DNA from: Meridianimarinicoccus marinus
Lineage (GTDB): Bacteria; Pseudomonadota; Alphaproteobacteria; Rhodobacterales; Rhodobacteraceae
DNA: 64,000 nucleotides
Assembly (NCBI RefSeq): GCF_040689105.1
Contig: NZ_JBFBVU010000015.1
Span: 1-64,000 of the forward strand
Direction: 5' to 3'
In this document: positions 17,753-26,773 of the stretch, piece by piece
Numbering within the stretch: position 1 is the first letter of the stretch
Layout: each line of letters opens with the position of its first letter
Notes under the pieces: generated by a model
Seen by the model: the letters and a program-made list of their open reading frames with translations, nothing else
Databases searched by the model: none
What the model was told of the DNA's origin: nothing
Position numbers and translations under genes: made by a program

Positions 17753-18961
17753 TTACGCCTCGATCTCATGGGCCTTGATGAAGGCGCGGTCCGGCTCCAC
17801 CCCCAGCCCCGGCCCCGTCGGAATGGCGATCAGCCCGTCGTTGCGCTTGACCTGTCCCTGAATGTCCAGCGGTTCGGCCAGAAGATGGTCGCGAAAGCGG
17901 TTCTCGGTGGTGTCGAATTCCAGCCACGGCTCGCGCGGGAACAGCCCGCCGGGCATCGGCGGCATGGCGGCCAGCAATTGCAGGTTGGTGGCCACTGCGA
18001 TGGCCGAGCCCCAGACGTGATTGAAAACCGGGGTGAAATGCGCATGGCACAGGGCCAGCACCCGCAGGTATTCGGTGATACCGCCAAGGGCGCAAACCTC
18101 GGGCTGGGCAATGTCCAGTCCCCGGCTTTCCAGCAGTGCGCGCCAACCCCAGCGGTTGAACTCGGCCTCGCCGCCCGAGATGTTGACCTTCAGCCCGGCG
18201 CGCAGCTCGCGGTAACCATCCAGATCCTCGGGCGCGATCGGTTCCTCGAACCAATAGGCGCCCAACTCGTCCAGCGCGCGCCCCACATAGAACGCATCCG
18301 AGGTGGTGTAGGCATGGTTGGCGTCGGCCATGAAGTCGAAATCATCCCCGACACCGCGCCGCACCGCAGCGGCCAGCTTCACGTCAGCCTTGGCGCCAAG
18401 GCCGATCTTCATCTTGGTGGCGGCAAACCCCATGTCCCGGATTGCGGCCGCCTCATCAACGAAGCGTGCCACGTGATCCTCGGTGCTCTCGCGCTTCAGC
18501 ATCATGCCATAGCCGTAGGACCGCACGTGGCTGCGATGCGCGCCGCCGATCAGCTTGTGAATCGGCTGCCCCGTCACCTTGCCGGCAATATCCCACAGCG
18601 CGATATCGACCCCGGACAGGGATTGCAGCGGCATGCCCTTCTGGCCGTGGTCGCGCAGCAGATTGTAGACCTTGTGCCAGATCACGTCGCGATCAATCGG
18701 GTCCATTCCCAGCACCAGCGGCTGGATCACCTTTTCCACGATCGCCTTGTTGGCCAGCGCCACATTGCCGGGGCCGAAACATTCGCCCCAGCCAGTGATC
18801 CCCTGATCGGTCTCGACCTCGACGATATGGGCGGTGCGCTTGGCGTAATACTGCTGCGAATAGCCCAGTTCCTCGGGCATGTCGCATTGCAGGACGTGGC
18901 TGGTGATCTTGGTGATTTTCAGGGTGTTGGCGATCGGTTCAAGTTCCATGACGTGCTCCAT
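17753..18961 (-). CDS. Enolase-superfamily dehydratase, mandelate racemase subgroup
   Basis: Predicted acid-sugar dehydratase or epimerase of 402 residues. The catalytic K-x-K motif is Lys183/Lys185 (TKMKIG). The metal ligands are Asp213 (MADANHAY), Glu239 (FEEP) and Glu265 (GGEAE), and the partner base is His315 (FNHVWGS). Unlike the dehydratases at 6353 and 22165, it has the K-x-K arrangement of the mandelate racemase subgroup. The ATG at 18961 overlaps the aldehyde dehydrogenase stop by one base; an internal ATG at 18949 is possible. It lies between aldehyde dehydrogenase and DgoK in one operon, so a role on a sugar acid is inferred. Confidence 0.87.
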   Translation of the reverse strand: MEHVMELEPIANTLKITKITSHVLQCDMPEELGYSQQYYAKRTAHIVEVETDQGITGWGECFGPGNVALANKAIVEKVIQPLVLGMDPIDRDVIWHKVYNLLRDHGQKGMPLQSLSGVDIALWDIAGKVTGQPIHKLIGGAHRSHVRSYGYGMMLKRESTEDHVARFVDEAAAIRDMGFAATKMKIGLGAKADVKLAAAVRRGVGDDFDFMADANHAYTTSDAFYVGRALDELGAYWFEEPIAPEDLDGYRELRAGLKVNISGGEAEFNRWGWRALLESRGLDIAQPEVCALGGITEYLRVLALCHAHFTPVFNHVWGSAIAVATNLQLLAAMPPMPGGLFPREPWLEFDTTENRFRDHLLAEPLDIQGQVKRNDGLIAIPTGPGLGVEPDRAFIKAHEIEA

Positions 18962-20394
18962 CAGGTCAGCCCCCGGCTGATACGCTTGACGACAAGATAG
19001 TCGTTCAGGGCCAGGCGCGAGCAGTCGTGACCGATGCCAGATTGCCCGATGCCGCCATGCGGCAGGTAGATGTCGTATTTGACGCCGTTGATCTGCACCT
19101 CACCATAGCGCAGCCGTCGGGCGACCCGGTCGGCCAGCGCCAGATCGGCGGTAAATATATAGGACGAGAGTCCACCTTCTTCGCCGTCATTGGCGCGCTC
19201 AACCACTGCCTCGCGATCATCGAAGGGGATCAGGCTGACGACGGGGCCGAAAATTTCGTTTCGGTAGATCTCCATCTCGGGCGTGACATGGTCCAGCACC
19301 GTGGGCGCAAGAAAATGCCCCTTGTCCAGCCCCTCGGGACGGTCGCCGCCGGCCAGAACCCCCGCACCCCTGGCGACCGCATCGTCAATCATCCCCTTGA
19401 CCCGGCCCCAGGCGCGGCCGTCGATCATCGGGCCGGTCAGGATGTCGGCCTCCCTGTCGAACCCCACGTTGACCGCCCTGGCCCGCGCCACCACCTTGTC
19501 GCGGAAGGCATCGTAAACCGCGCGCTCGACAAAGACGCGGTTCGGGGTCACACAGATCTGCCCCGCGTTGTTGAACTTGACGGTGGTGACAATGTCCGCA
19601 GCAAGGTCCAGATCGGCGTCCCTGTAGACCAGCACCGGGGCATTGCCGCCCAGCTCCATCGAGAACTTCTTGATCGATGTCGCGCCCACCTTCATCAGAT
19701 GCTTGCCGGTGTTGGTCGAGCCGATCAGCGTGATCAGATTGGGGATAGTTGAGGCCGCCAGCGCGTCCGACGGACCGTAGCCATCGGTCGTCAGGATATT
19801 GACCACTCCCGCCGGCAGTCCGATCTGTTGGCAAAGCTCTCCCACAGCATAGGCCGACACCGGCGTTGCGGCAGAGGGCCTCAGGATGATCGGGCATCCA
19901 GCAGCCATTGCCGGGGCGAGCTTGTAGGCAAGGTTCAGCAACGGGAAGTTCCACGCCAGATAGGCCACCGCGACGCCCAACGGTTCGTAGACGATGCGGT
20001 GCTCATGGGTGCCGTCGAGGTCGCGCAGGGTCTCGTCATGGACGCGCTGGATTTCCTCGGCGTAGAATTTCAGCGACCGTTCCAGCAGGTCGAAATCTTC
20101 CTGGGTACCGCCCCAGGGTTTGCCCATCTCCTGATGGATGCAGTCCCGCAGCATCTCTTCGTTGGCGATCACCGCATCGCGCAGTTTCAGCATCCAGCGC
20201 TGTCGCTCGACAACCGGTGTGGCGGTCCAGCCGGGGACCGCAGCCTGCGCCGCCTTCAGGGCCTTGTCCACATCGGCTTCCCCAGCGGCGGCCACCGTGG
20301 CCACGCGGGTTTCGGTCGCCGGGTTCACCACGTCGAGTCGGGCCTGCCCCTCGACCAGTTCGCCGCCGATATACATCTTCTTGTGCAGGGCCAT
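18961..20394 (-). CDS. NAD(P)-dependent aldehyde dehydrogenase (lactaldehyde/glycolaldehyde type)
   Basis: Aldehyde dehydrogenase of 477 residues. The catalytic cysteine is in NNAGQICVTPNR, the general base Glu in MELGGNAPV, and the cofactor motif in LIGSTNTGK. It is the first gene of an operon with a dehydratase, DgoK and DgoA. An HpcH/HpaI aldolase gene lies just upstream on the same strand; that aldolase would release pyruvate plus an aldehyde, so oxidation of lactaldehyde or glyceraldehyde is a reasonable inference. Substrate specificity is not readable. Confidence 0.88.
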   Translation of the reverse strand: MALHKKMYIGGELVEGQARLDVVNPATETRVATVAAAGEADVDKALKAAQAAVPGWTATPVVERQRWMLKLRDAVIANEEMLRDCIHQEMGKPWGGTQEDFDLLERSLKFYAEEIQRVHDETLRDLDGTHEHRIVYEPLGVAVAYLAWNFPLLNLAYKLAPAMAAGCPIILRPSAATPVSAYAVGELCQQIGLPAGVVNILTTDGYGPSDALAASTIPNLITLIGSTNTGKHLMKVGATSIKKFSMELGGNAPVLVYRDADLDLAADIVTTVKFNNAGQICVTPNRVFVERAVYDAFRDKVVARARAVNVGFDREADILTGPMIDGRAWGRVKGMIDDAVARGAGVLAGGDRPEGLDKGHFLAPTVLDHVTPEMEIYRNEIFGPVVSLIPFDDREAVVERANDGEEGGLSSYIFTADLALADRVARRLRYGEVQINGVKYDIYLPHGGIGQSGIGHDCSRLALNDYLVVKRISRGLT

Positions 20395-20421
20395 GCGTGC
20401 CTCCCCGGCCTAAAGTACATT

Positions 20422-20433
20422 CATAATATGTTT
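20422..20433. promoter_or_regulatory. candidate operator upstream of the aldehyde dehydrogenase operon
   Basis: CATAATATGTTT lies 28 bases upstream of the ALDH start. The identical 12-mer occurs at 29945 in front of transporter C, and a weaker relative (CATAATATCAAT) is at 34364. It is a near-palindrome (CATAATATG), as expected for a dimeric regulator. Confidence 0.5.
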
Positions 20434-20496
20434 ATCAACTGCCGAGGCGGGAGTCGAGACCAAAGCGGCGGTCGGGCAATTACGACACCTCTGGTC

Positions 20497-21276
20497 TCAG
20501 TGGGGCTTTCGCCACCGTCGGACATCCGCCAGCAGGGCATCGCTGCCGCGTGCCAGAAGGCCGGTGTCGGTGCCGCAGGCGACGAAAGCGAACCCCTCGT
20601 CCAGAAGCTCCGCCGCCAGCGCCGGATCGGAGACCAGCGTACCAACCGGCACACCCATCGCCATGACCCGCCGGGCCACCGGGCGGATGCGGTCCCAGAC
20701 CTCGCGGGCGGTGGGTTGGCCGAGCATCCCCATGTCGGCGGCAATGTCTGCCGGGCCGAAGAATAACCCCGTGACGCCCTCGACAGCGGCAATCTCCTCG
20801 GCCCGCGCCATGGCGGCCTGGGTCTCGACCTGCAGCAGGACGGCGGTTTCGTCTTTTACCCGCCTTGTGTAGTCAGCGACGCGTCCGAATTTGGTGGCCC
20901 GTGTCAGGCTGGATACCCCACGGATGCCGTGCGGCGGATAGCGGGTGGCGGCGACGGCCCGTTCGGCCTCCTCGACCGTCTGGATCATCGGGAACAGAAG
21001 CCCCGGCGCGCCAAGGTCCAGAAGGCGCTTGACCGTCACCGCGTCGTTCCATTCGACGCGCACAATCGGCACCGTGTCATAGGCGGCAAACGCCTGAAGC
21101 TGGCCTAGCACGCTGGCATAGTCGTTGTGGCTGTGCTCCATGTCGATCAGCGCCCAGTCGAAGCCGGCAGAGGCCACGACTTCGGCGGCGAAATTGCTGC
21201 ACAGGCTGATCCAAAGACCGATCTGCTGGTCGCCTCTTGCCAGGGCGCGGGTAAACCTGTTCTCGGAAATGTTCAT
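20497..21276 (-). CDS. HpcH/HpaI family class II aldolase (2-keto-3-deoxy sugar acid aldolase)
   Basis: Metal-dependent pyruvate aldolase of 259 residues starting MNISENRFTRALARG. The catalytic His is in IDMEHSHND, metal ligands are Glu in LQVETQAAM and Asp in FFGPADIAADMG, and the substrate Arg is in PIVRVEW. Relatives cleave 2-keto-3-deoxy-L-rhamnonate or 4-hydroxy-2-oxo-diacids to pyruvate plus an aldehyde. Proximity to the ALDH and dehydratase operon suggests a 2-keto-3-deoxy sugar acid substrate. Divergent from the GntR gene at 21423. Confidence 0.88.
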   Translation of the reverse strand: MNISENRFTRALARGDQQIGLWISLCSNFAAEVVASAGFDWALIDMEHSHNDYASVLGQLQAFAAYDTVPIVRVEWNDAVTVKRLLDLGAPGLLFPMIQTVEEAERAVAATRYPPHGIRGVSSLTRATKFGRVADYTRRVKDETAVLLQVETQAAMARAEEIAAVEGVTGLFFGPADIAADMGMLGQPTAREVWDRIRPVARRVMAMGVPVGTLVSDPALAAELLDEGFAFVACGTDTGLLARGSDALLADVRRWRKPH

Positions 21277-21422
21277 GGGCGTGTCGGCTTTCTGTAGGTC
21301 ATTGGTCCGAAATCGGGATTGTCTGTGAAAACACGGACGGGCCGGGTGCCCCTGGGCTTGGATTGTGCCGGCTGTGGCCCTACACAGGAGCAATCGAAAA
21401 TGCCGGATACAACAGTCGCTTC

Positions 21423-22076
21423 ATGGACCAACAAACCTTTGTCACCGACGCTGAAAGCGCCTTTCTGACACTTCGGCAGGCCATTGTCATTGGCGACCTG
21501 GCGCCGGGTCGCAAGCTCAAGATCGCCGAATTGCGCGCGCAGTTCGGCTTTGGCGCCGCGCCGCTGCGCGAAGCCCTGTCGCGGCTGATCGGCGAGCGGG
21601 CGGTGGTGCAAAAGTCCAACCGCGGCTTCTATGTCCGCAGCGTCTCGGCTGCCGAGGTCGAGGATCTGGGCCGGGTGCGCATCCTGCTGGAAAGCGAGGC
21701 GCTGCGCGACAGTCTGAGCCGGGGCGACGATGCCTGGGAGGCACAGCTTGTCGCCGCCTATCACAGTTTGCGGCTGGCAGAGGATCGTAAAACCAGCCCA
21801 CAGGAAATCGAGGCCCGCAACCGGGCGTTTCATGACGCACTGGTCTCGGCCACGCCGTCGAAATGGCTGCTGGACCTGCGCGACCAGATCTATGCCCACC
21901 ACGAACGCTATCGCCACCTGTCGCGCAGCCTTGGGACCAGCGAACGCGACACGCCCGCCGAACACGCGGCGATCTACGCGGCGGCCATCGCGCGGGATGT
22001 GGCGGAAACCTGCACCCTCACCGCCCGCCACATCGAACTGACGACGGTGGCGGCGGTCAAGGCGATGAAGGCGTAA
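21423..22076 (+). CDS. GntR-family transcriptional regulator, FCD subfamily
   Basis: Regulator of 217 residues. The winged helix is at about residues 10-70 (TLRQAIVIGDLAPG, then GAAPLREALSRLIGE), and the FCD domain carries conserved Asp/His (NRAFHDALVS, HHERYRHL, EHAAIYAAAI). The ATG at 21423 gives the shorter, family-length protein. It is divergent from the HpcH/HpaI aldolase gene, which it probably controls. It is convergent with the dehydratase gene at 22165, with an 88-base gap that holds no clear terminator. Confidence 0.9.
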   Translation: MDQQTFVTDAESAFLTLRQAIVIGDLAPGRKLKIAELRAQFGFGAAPLREALSRLIGERAVVQKSNRGFYVRSVSAAEVEDLGRVRILLESEALRDSLSRGDDAWEAQLVAAYHSLRLAEDRKTSPQEIEARNRAFHDALVSATPSKWLLDLRDQIYAHHERYRHLSRSLGTSERDTPAEHAAIYAAAIARDVAETCTLTARHIELTTVAAVKAMKA

Positions 22077-22164
22077 GCCGAACGGCGCCGCAACGATCCT
22101 CCCAGGAACCTGAAACGCCAAGCCCCGCCCTGGAGATGACGGCCACGTACCCGAAGTCGGATCC

Positions 22165-23298
22165 CTACGCATAGCTCGTCGCCCCGTCCGGCTTGCGCAT
22201 CAGGGGCCGGGACCAATGGGAATATTCATCGGTCTGCAAGGCCTCTTCGATGATCTCGACTCCCCAGCCCGGCCGGTCGGGCCGGAGCTCAAGATAGCCA
22301 TCAACCGGGACATAGGGATCGGCGATCCACGGCACGTCCCGGTGCACCTTGTATTCGAGGATCTTGAAGTTGGTGCAGGCGGCAGAGAAATGCACATTAT
22401 GCGCGGTGGCCAGCGGCCCCATCGGGTTGTGCGGCGCCACCGGCACCGAATGGGCATCGGCCACCTCGGCAATTCGGCGCATCTCGGTCAGCCCGCCGAC
22501 CACGGCAATGTCCGGCTGCACGATATCCGCCCCGCCGGCGTTCAGCAGCGCCAGGAACTGGTGGCGGTTGTAAAGCGCCTCGCCCGTGGCCAGCGGGATG
22601 TTCAGCTTTGCCTTCATCTGGGTCCAGGCGGGCATATGCTCGGGCCGCAGCGGCTCTTCCAGAAAGAACGGGTCGTAGGGCTCGATGGCACGGGCCAGCC
22701 GCACCGCGTCGATCCCCTCCATCAGCACCGAATGGGCGTCAAAGGCGATCTCGAAATGCGCCGGAAGCCCCTCGCGCAACTGGCGGAAATAATCCGCCGT
22801 CGCCTCGCAAACCTCGCCCCAGCGATGCTCGAACGGGTGCTTGCGATAGGGCGAGAGCTTGAAGGCCGTGAAGCCGAATTCCGCGTGCAGATCCGACAGC
22901 ACCTCGACGCCATTGTCCGGCGCGCCGATGGCGGTGCAATAGACCCGCACCCGGTCCCGCATGTGGCCGCCGAGCATCTGGTAGACCGGCACGCCAAGTG
23001 CCTTGGCCGCGATGTCCCAGAGCGCGTGATCAACGGCGGAAAACGCGGCCAGCCCCAGTGCGCCCGGCGGAAACCGGGCGACATGCATGAGTTTCTCGTG
23101 CAGGAAGGTCACCCGGCGCGGATCCTCACCCAGCAGATGCGTGGCGAAATAGTCAAGGATCGGGGCCACCGCACGCTCAGGGCCATGGGCATAGGTCTCG
23201 CCCCAGCCGGTGATGCCAGCGTCGGTCCTGATGGCGACAAGCACCCTCGGGCGATCGTCGACACGCTGCATGTAGGTCCTGATTTCGGTGATCTTCAT
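22165..23298 (-). CDS. Enolase-superfamily dehydratase (galactonate dehydratase type)
   Basis: Mg-dependent acid-sugar dehydratase, 377 residues starting MKITEIRTYMQ. Ligands are Asp187 and Glu214 (FLEEP) with Glu240 (ATGE). His189 in FDAHS and His290 in APHNPMGP are the catalytic pair, the pattern of D-galactonate dehydratase. It is the last gene of the transporter C operon and overlaps the sulfatase 2 stop by four bases, tying it to the desulfated product of that system. It would feed DgoK/DgoA or the HpcH/HpaI aldolase nearby. Confidence 0.87.
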   Translation of the reverse strand: MKITEIRTYMQRVDDRPRVLVAIRTDAGITGWGETYAHGPERAVAPILDYFATHLLGEDPRRVTFLHEKLMHVARFPPGALGLAAFSAVDHALWDIAAKALGVPVYQMLGGHMRDRVRVYCTAIGAPDNGVEVLSDLHAEFGFTAFKLSPYRKHPFEHRWGEVCEATADYFRQLREGLPAHFEIAFDAHSVLMEGIDAVRLARAIEPYDPFFLEEPLRPEHMPAWTQMKAKLNIPLATGEALYNRHQFLALLNAGGADIVQPDIAVVGGLTEMRRIAEVADAHSVPVAPHNPMGPLATAHNVHFSAACTNFKILEYKVHRDVPWIADPYVPVDGYLELRPDRPGWGVEIIEEALQTDEYSHWSRPLMRKPDGATSYA

Positions 23299-24722
23299 TG
23301 TTTCAATGCCGGATTGAGATGTTGCTGGTGATCGTGCTGTTCATGCGCCGGGCGACCGTCGATATAGCTGCCGACCGGCAACTGGTAGCCGCCGAAGGCC
23401 AGCGCATCGTTTTCGGCCTTCATCCAATCGAAGAGGCGCGTTTTCAGCCGCGCCTTTTCATCTGCAAGTGCCGGATCCCTTGCCCGGTTCACCCGCTCCT
23501 GCGGGTCGGTCTCCAGATCGTAGAACTCTTCGATGTCATGCGGGCTCCAGGCATATTTGTAGCGGTGCTCGCGGATGCCGCGAAACTTGAACTGGCGCCC
23601 CTGGTAAGCGTCATAGCCATAGACCGCGTGATCCTCGGCTGTGGCATCGAAACTGCGCGCGGTCTCTTCCAGCGTGAGGATCCCGGCGGCTTCGCTTTCG
23701 GCCAGCAGGGTCGGAAACAGATCGCGGAAGTTGACAAATCCTTCGTTGACCATCGCCGCGCCCTGTCCGGCTTCGCGGATCAGCATCGGAATGCGCATCA
23801 CTTCCTCATAGAAGAACGGCCCCTTGTCGAACCAGCCATGCGCGCCCAGCATCTCGCCATGATCGGCGGTGAAGGCCAGGTTGGTGCTGTCGTCCAGCCC
23901 CAGCGCGGTCATCTTGCGACGGAACTGGCCGAAAAGGTCGTCGATGAACGAACAGAAGCCAAAATAGTGCTGCGCGGTGCGGCGCCAGTCCTGCTGATCA
24001 AGCCCGCGGGTATCCTGGCACGGCCAGTAGGGTGCACCCTGGGCCTTTGGCTTGCCCACTTCAGTGAACTGCGGGATGAAATTGTCAGGCATGTAGTCGT
24101 CGGGCAGATCGTCGTACATCCGCACCCAGTCCTCGGGCACATGGTGCGGAAAATGCGGCCCCGGAAGCGAAACGATCAGGCAGAACGGCTTGCCCGTGTC
24201 CGACAGGCTTTCCAGCCGCTCGATCCCCGCCATCACCCGCTTTTCATCCATATGGGTGCCTTGGGTGATCGTGCCGTAGAAGGGCGTCTTGCGCGGTGTT
24301 GCGAACTCCAGGTCATCGGCCGGGATCAGCGCCAGATCGCCACCATCGCTCAGCGGGGCGTCGATGCCGCGCTCTATCAGCGTGCCTGCCCCAAGATGCC
24401 ATTTGCCAATGAAGGACACCTCGTAGCCGGCCTCTTGCAGACGCTCCATATAGGTCTTGTGGCTGGGGTGCAGCTTGCCGTGCGGATAGAAGGACGAGCC
24501 CTGAACATTGTCCATCGTGCCGGTCTGATGCGGCCATTTCCCGGTGAACAGACTGCCGCGCGCCGGGGTGCACAACGGCACCGAGGTGAAGGCGTTGACG
24601 TGATTGGTCGCCTCTGCGCGAAAGGCCTGAAGATTGGGCAGCTTGCAGGGATGGCCCGGCTGGTTGAGGGTGTCCCAGCGCCATTGATCGGTGATGAAAA
24701 GGACAATGTTCTTGGCAGTCAT
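23295..24722 (-). CDS. Cytosolic type I sulfatase (sulfatase 2)
   Basis: Sulfatase of 475 residues starting MTAKNIVLFITDQWRW at 24722; longer in-frame readings upstream belong to the shadow of the DMT gene. The formylglycine precursor is Cys51 in CTPARGSLFTG, a perfect C-x-P-x-R motif. Other active-site blocks are ITDQ, GKWHLG, PGPHFPHH and TADHGEMLGAHG. There is no signal peptide, so it should work in the cytoplasm. It is in the transporter C operon, 23 bases after the DMT permease gene and coupled to the dehydratase gene. Its activity requires a formylglycine-generating maturase not found in this window. Confidence 0.9.
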   Translation of the reverse strand: MTAKNIVLFITDQWRWDTLNQPGHPCKLPNLQAFRAEATNHVNAFTSVPLCTPARGSLFTGKWPHQTGTMDNVQGSSFYPHGKLHPSHKTYMERLQEAGYEVSFIGKWHLGAGTLIERGIDAPLSDGGDLALIPADDLEFATPRKTPFYGTITQGTHMDEKRVMAGIERLESLSDTGKPFCLIVSLPGPHFPHHVPEDWVRMYDDLPDDYMPDNFIPQFTEVGKPKAQGAPYWPCQDTRGLDQQDWRRTAQHYFGFCSFIDDLFGQFRRKMTALGLDDSTNLAFTADHGEMLGAHGWFDKGPFFYEEVMRIPMLIREAGQGAAMVNEGFVNFRDLFPTLLAESEAAGILTLEETARSFDATAEDHAVYGYDAYQGRQFKFRGIREHRYKYAWSPHDIEEFYDLETDPQERVNRARDPALADEKARLKTRLFDWMKAENDALAFGGYQLPVGSYIDGRPAHEQHDHQQHLNPALKQ

Positions 24723-24745
24723 TCTGAAACTCTCTGGTTTGCGTG

Positions 24746-25672
24746 TCACGGGGTCGGGCGGGGGCGTTCGATCCACCAGATCGCAAGCCCCCCGCCGACG
24801 ATCAGAAAGGTGCCCAGGACAAAGCCGGCGCTCATCGGGTCGCCGAAGAAGACGACACCCCACAAGCTGGCGACGATCACCTGGCTGTACAGGAAGGGCG
24901 ACAGGATCGACGCCGGGGCGGCCTGCATTCCCAGTTGAATGGCCACATGGGCCAGGGTTCCGGTCAGGCCCAGACCGGCGAGGATCCCCATGTCGGCCAG
25001 CGTGACCGGGCTCCAGAAAAACGGCTGCACGGGCAGCAGGGCCAGGAAACAGATCACCGGCATCAGCGCCATCGAGGGCGCGGCTTCGTCGGGCGACGAC
25101 AAGCGGCGGGTCATCAGCACATAGCCCGCCGAGCCGCAGGCCGACAGCAGCGGCAGGAGCCAGACCAGGGACGGCCCGCCAGCACCGTCGCGCGCGGGGC
25201 CAATGACCACAAGCACGCCGCAGAAGCCAAGGCACAACGCGGTCGTACGACGCCAGCCGATGCGCTCTCCCAAAAACAGGACCGACAGCAGCGTCACCAC
25301 CAGCGGGCTGAGAAACTGGATTACTGTCGCCTGCGACAGCGGGATATGAGCGATGGCCACGAACATGGAGAGCGAAGCGGTCAGCAACAGTGCAGCCCGC
25401 GCCAGATGCAGCGGCAGGCGCCGGGTGCGATAGACCTCCTGCCGGCCCGCTGCCCGAAGAAAGATCGCGATGAACAGCGCGTGCCAGCCATAGCGCACGA
25501 AGGCGATCTGCATCGGCGAATGGCGCGCTGTCATTTCCTTGATGGCCGCATCCTGCGTGGCCAGGATGCAACCGGCCAGCGCCACCAGCCCCATGCCCGC
25601 AAGCATCGACCGTGACGCGGCTTCGGGGGCGATGGACGCGGCACCCGGCGCTGTATGGGTGGCGCAGTTCAA
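24746..25672 (-). CDS. EamA/DMT family permease
   Basis: Ten-helix drug/metabolite transporter of 308 residues with two EamA repeats (LAGCILATQDAAIKEM at the start; second half from about residue 165). The likely start is TTG at 25672, overlapping the ATPase stop as TTGA; an ATG at 25606 without a visible ribosome-binding site is the alternative and would give 286 residues. Being inside a sugar-import and sulfatase operon suggests uptake or efflux of a small pathway metabolite, for which there is no direct evidence. Confidence 0.82.
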   Translation of the reverse strand: MNCATHTAPGAASIAPEAASRSMLAGMGLVALAGCILATQDAAIKEMTARHSPMQIAFVRYGWHALFIAIFLRAAGRQEVYRTRRLPLHLARAALLLTASLSMFVAIAHIPLSQATVIQFLSPLVVTLLSVLFLGERIGWRRTTALCLGFCGVLVVIGPARDGAGGPSLVWLLPLLSACGSAGYVLMTRRLSSPDEAAPSMALMPVICFLALLPVQPFFWSPVTLADMGILAGLGLTGTLAHVAIQLGMQAAPASILSPFLYSQVIVASLWGVVFFGDPMSAGFVLGTFLIVGGGLAIWWIERPRPTP

Positions 25673-26745
25673 TTGACGATGGCCGCGCGCGCGGTGCCCA
25701 GACGCAGGCGGGTTTCGGGATCGAACAGATGCACCGGGCCCTGCGGCAGCACATGCAGCACGTCCCCGTAGCGCCCGCTGATCCTTTCGCGCATCAGGCA
25801 GGTCACCGGCGTGTTGCCGATCTGGCCCACCACCTGGGTTTCCGCACCCGTGGGCTCGGTCACATTGACCTGCACCGCCAGCCCGCGTTCGGCCAGCTCG
25901 AACGTATCGGGACGGATACCGGCGATCACCGGGCGGCCGGTCTCGAAACCTTCGGTGCCCGAAAGGGCCAGCACCGTGCCATCGGCAAAGCGCACGCCGC
26001 CGTCGCAGACCTGCCCTTCCAGCAGGTTCATCGAGGGCGAGCCGATGAAGGCCGCGACGAACAGATTGGCGGGTTCGTCGTAAAGATCCAGCGGTGTGCC
26101 CACCTGCTCGATCCGGCCCTCGCTCATCACCACGATCTTGTCGGCCATGGTCATGGCTTCGATCTGGTCGTGGGTCACATAGACCGCCGTTGTGCCCAGG
26201 CGCTGATGCAACGACTTGATCTCGGCGCGCATCGACACGCGCAGCTTGGCATCCAGGTTGGACAGCGGCTCATCGAACAGGAACACCTTGGGATTGCGCA
26301 CGATGGCGCGGCCCATGGCGACCCTCTGGCGTTGGCCCCCCGACAGTTCGCGCGGATAGCGGTCAAGGTAGGGTTCCAGGTTGAGGATTCGCGCGGCATC
26401 CTCGACCTTGGCCTTGATCTCGCCCTTCGACGCGCCGGCAAGCTGCATCGAGAAGGACATGTTGTCGGCCACCTTCATATGCGGGTAAAGCGCGTAGTTC
26501 TGGAACACCATCGCGATATCGCGCGCCTTGGGTTGCAGACCGTTGACCACCTTGCCGCCGATCTCGATGGTGCCGCCGCTGATGTCCTCCAGCCCGGCGA
26601 TCATCCGCAGAAGCGTGGTCTTGCCACAGCCCGAGGGACCGACAAGGGCGACGAACTCGCCGTCCTCGATATCCACGTCGATGCCCTTGATCGCCCGCAC
26701 CGCGCCATAGTTCTTGATGACCTGACTGATGGTAACATGTGCCAT
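25669..26745 (-). CDS. Carbohydrate ABC transporter ATP-binding protein (UgpC/MsmK type), system C
   Basis: ATPase of 358 residues. Walker A GPSGCGKTT, signature LSGGQRQRVAMGRA, Walker B VFLFDEPLSNLD and H-loop VYVTHDQIEAMT are all intact, and a TOBE domain follows (FIGSPSMNLLEG). It closes the transporter part of the C operon and is followed by the DMT, sulfatase and dehydratase genes. Confidence 0.93.
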   Translation of the reverse strand: MAHVTISQVIKNYGAVRAIKGIDVDIEDGEFVALVGPSGCGKTTLLRMIAGLEDISGGTIEIGGKVVNGLQPKARDIAMVFQNYALYPHMKVADNMSFSMQLAGASKGEIKAKVEDAARILNLEPYLDRYPRELSGGQRQRVAMGRAIVRNPKVFLFDEPLSNLDAKLRVSMRAEIKSLHQRLGTTAVYVTHDQIEAMTMADKIVVMSEGRIEQVGTPLDLYDEPANLFVAAFIGSPSMNLLEGQVCDGGVRFADGTVLALSGTEGFETGRPVIAGIRPDTFELAERGLAVQVNVTEPTGAETQVVGQIGNTPVTCLMRERISGRYGDVLHVLPQGPVHLFDPETRLRLGTARAAIVN

Positions 26746-26773
26746 GTGATTTCTCCTTGTTCGGTGCCGAGCC

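Noticed and set aside
23295..25754. Sulfatase 2 as an 819-residue fusion protein
   Set aside because: The first 344 codons are the out-of-frame shadow of the DMT permease gene; the sulfatase begins at ATG 24722 with the normal N-terminus.
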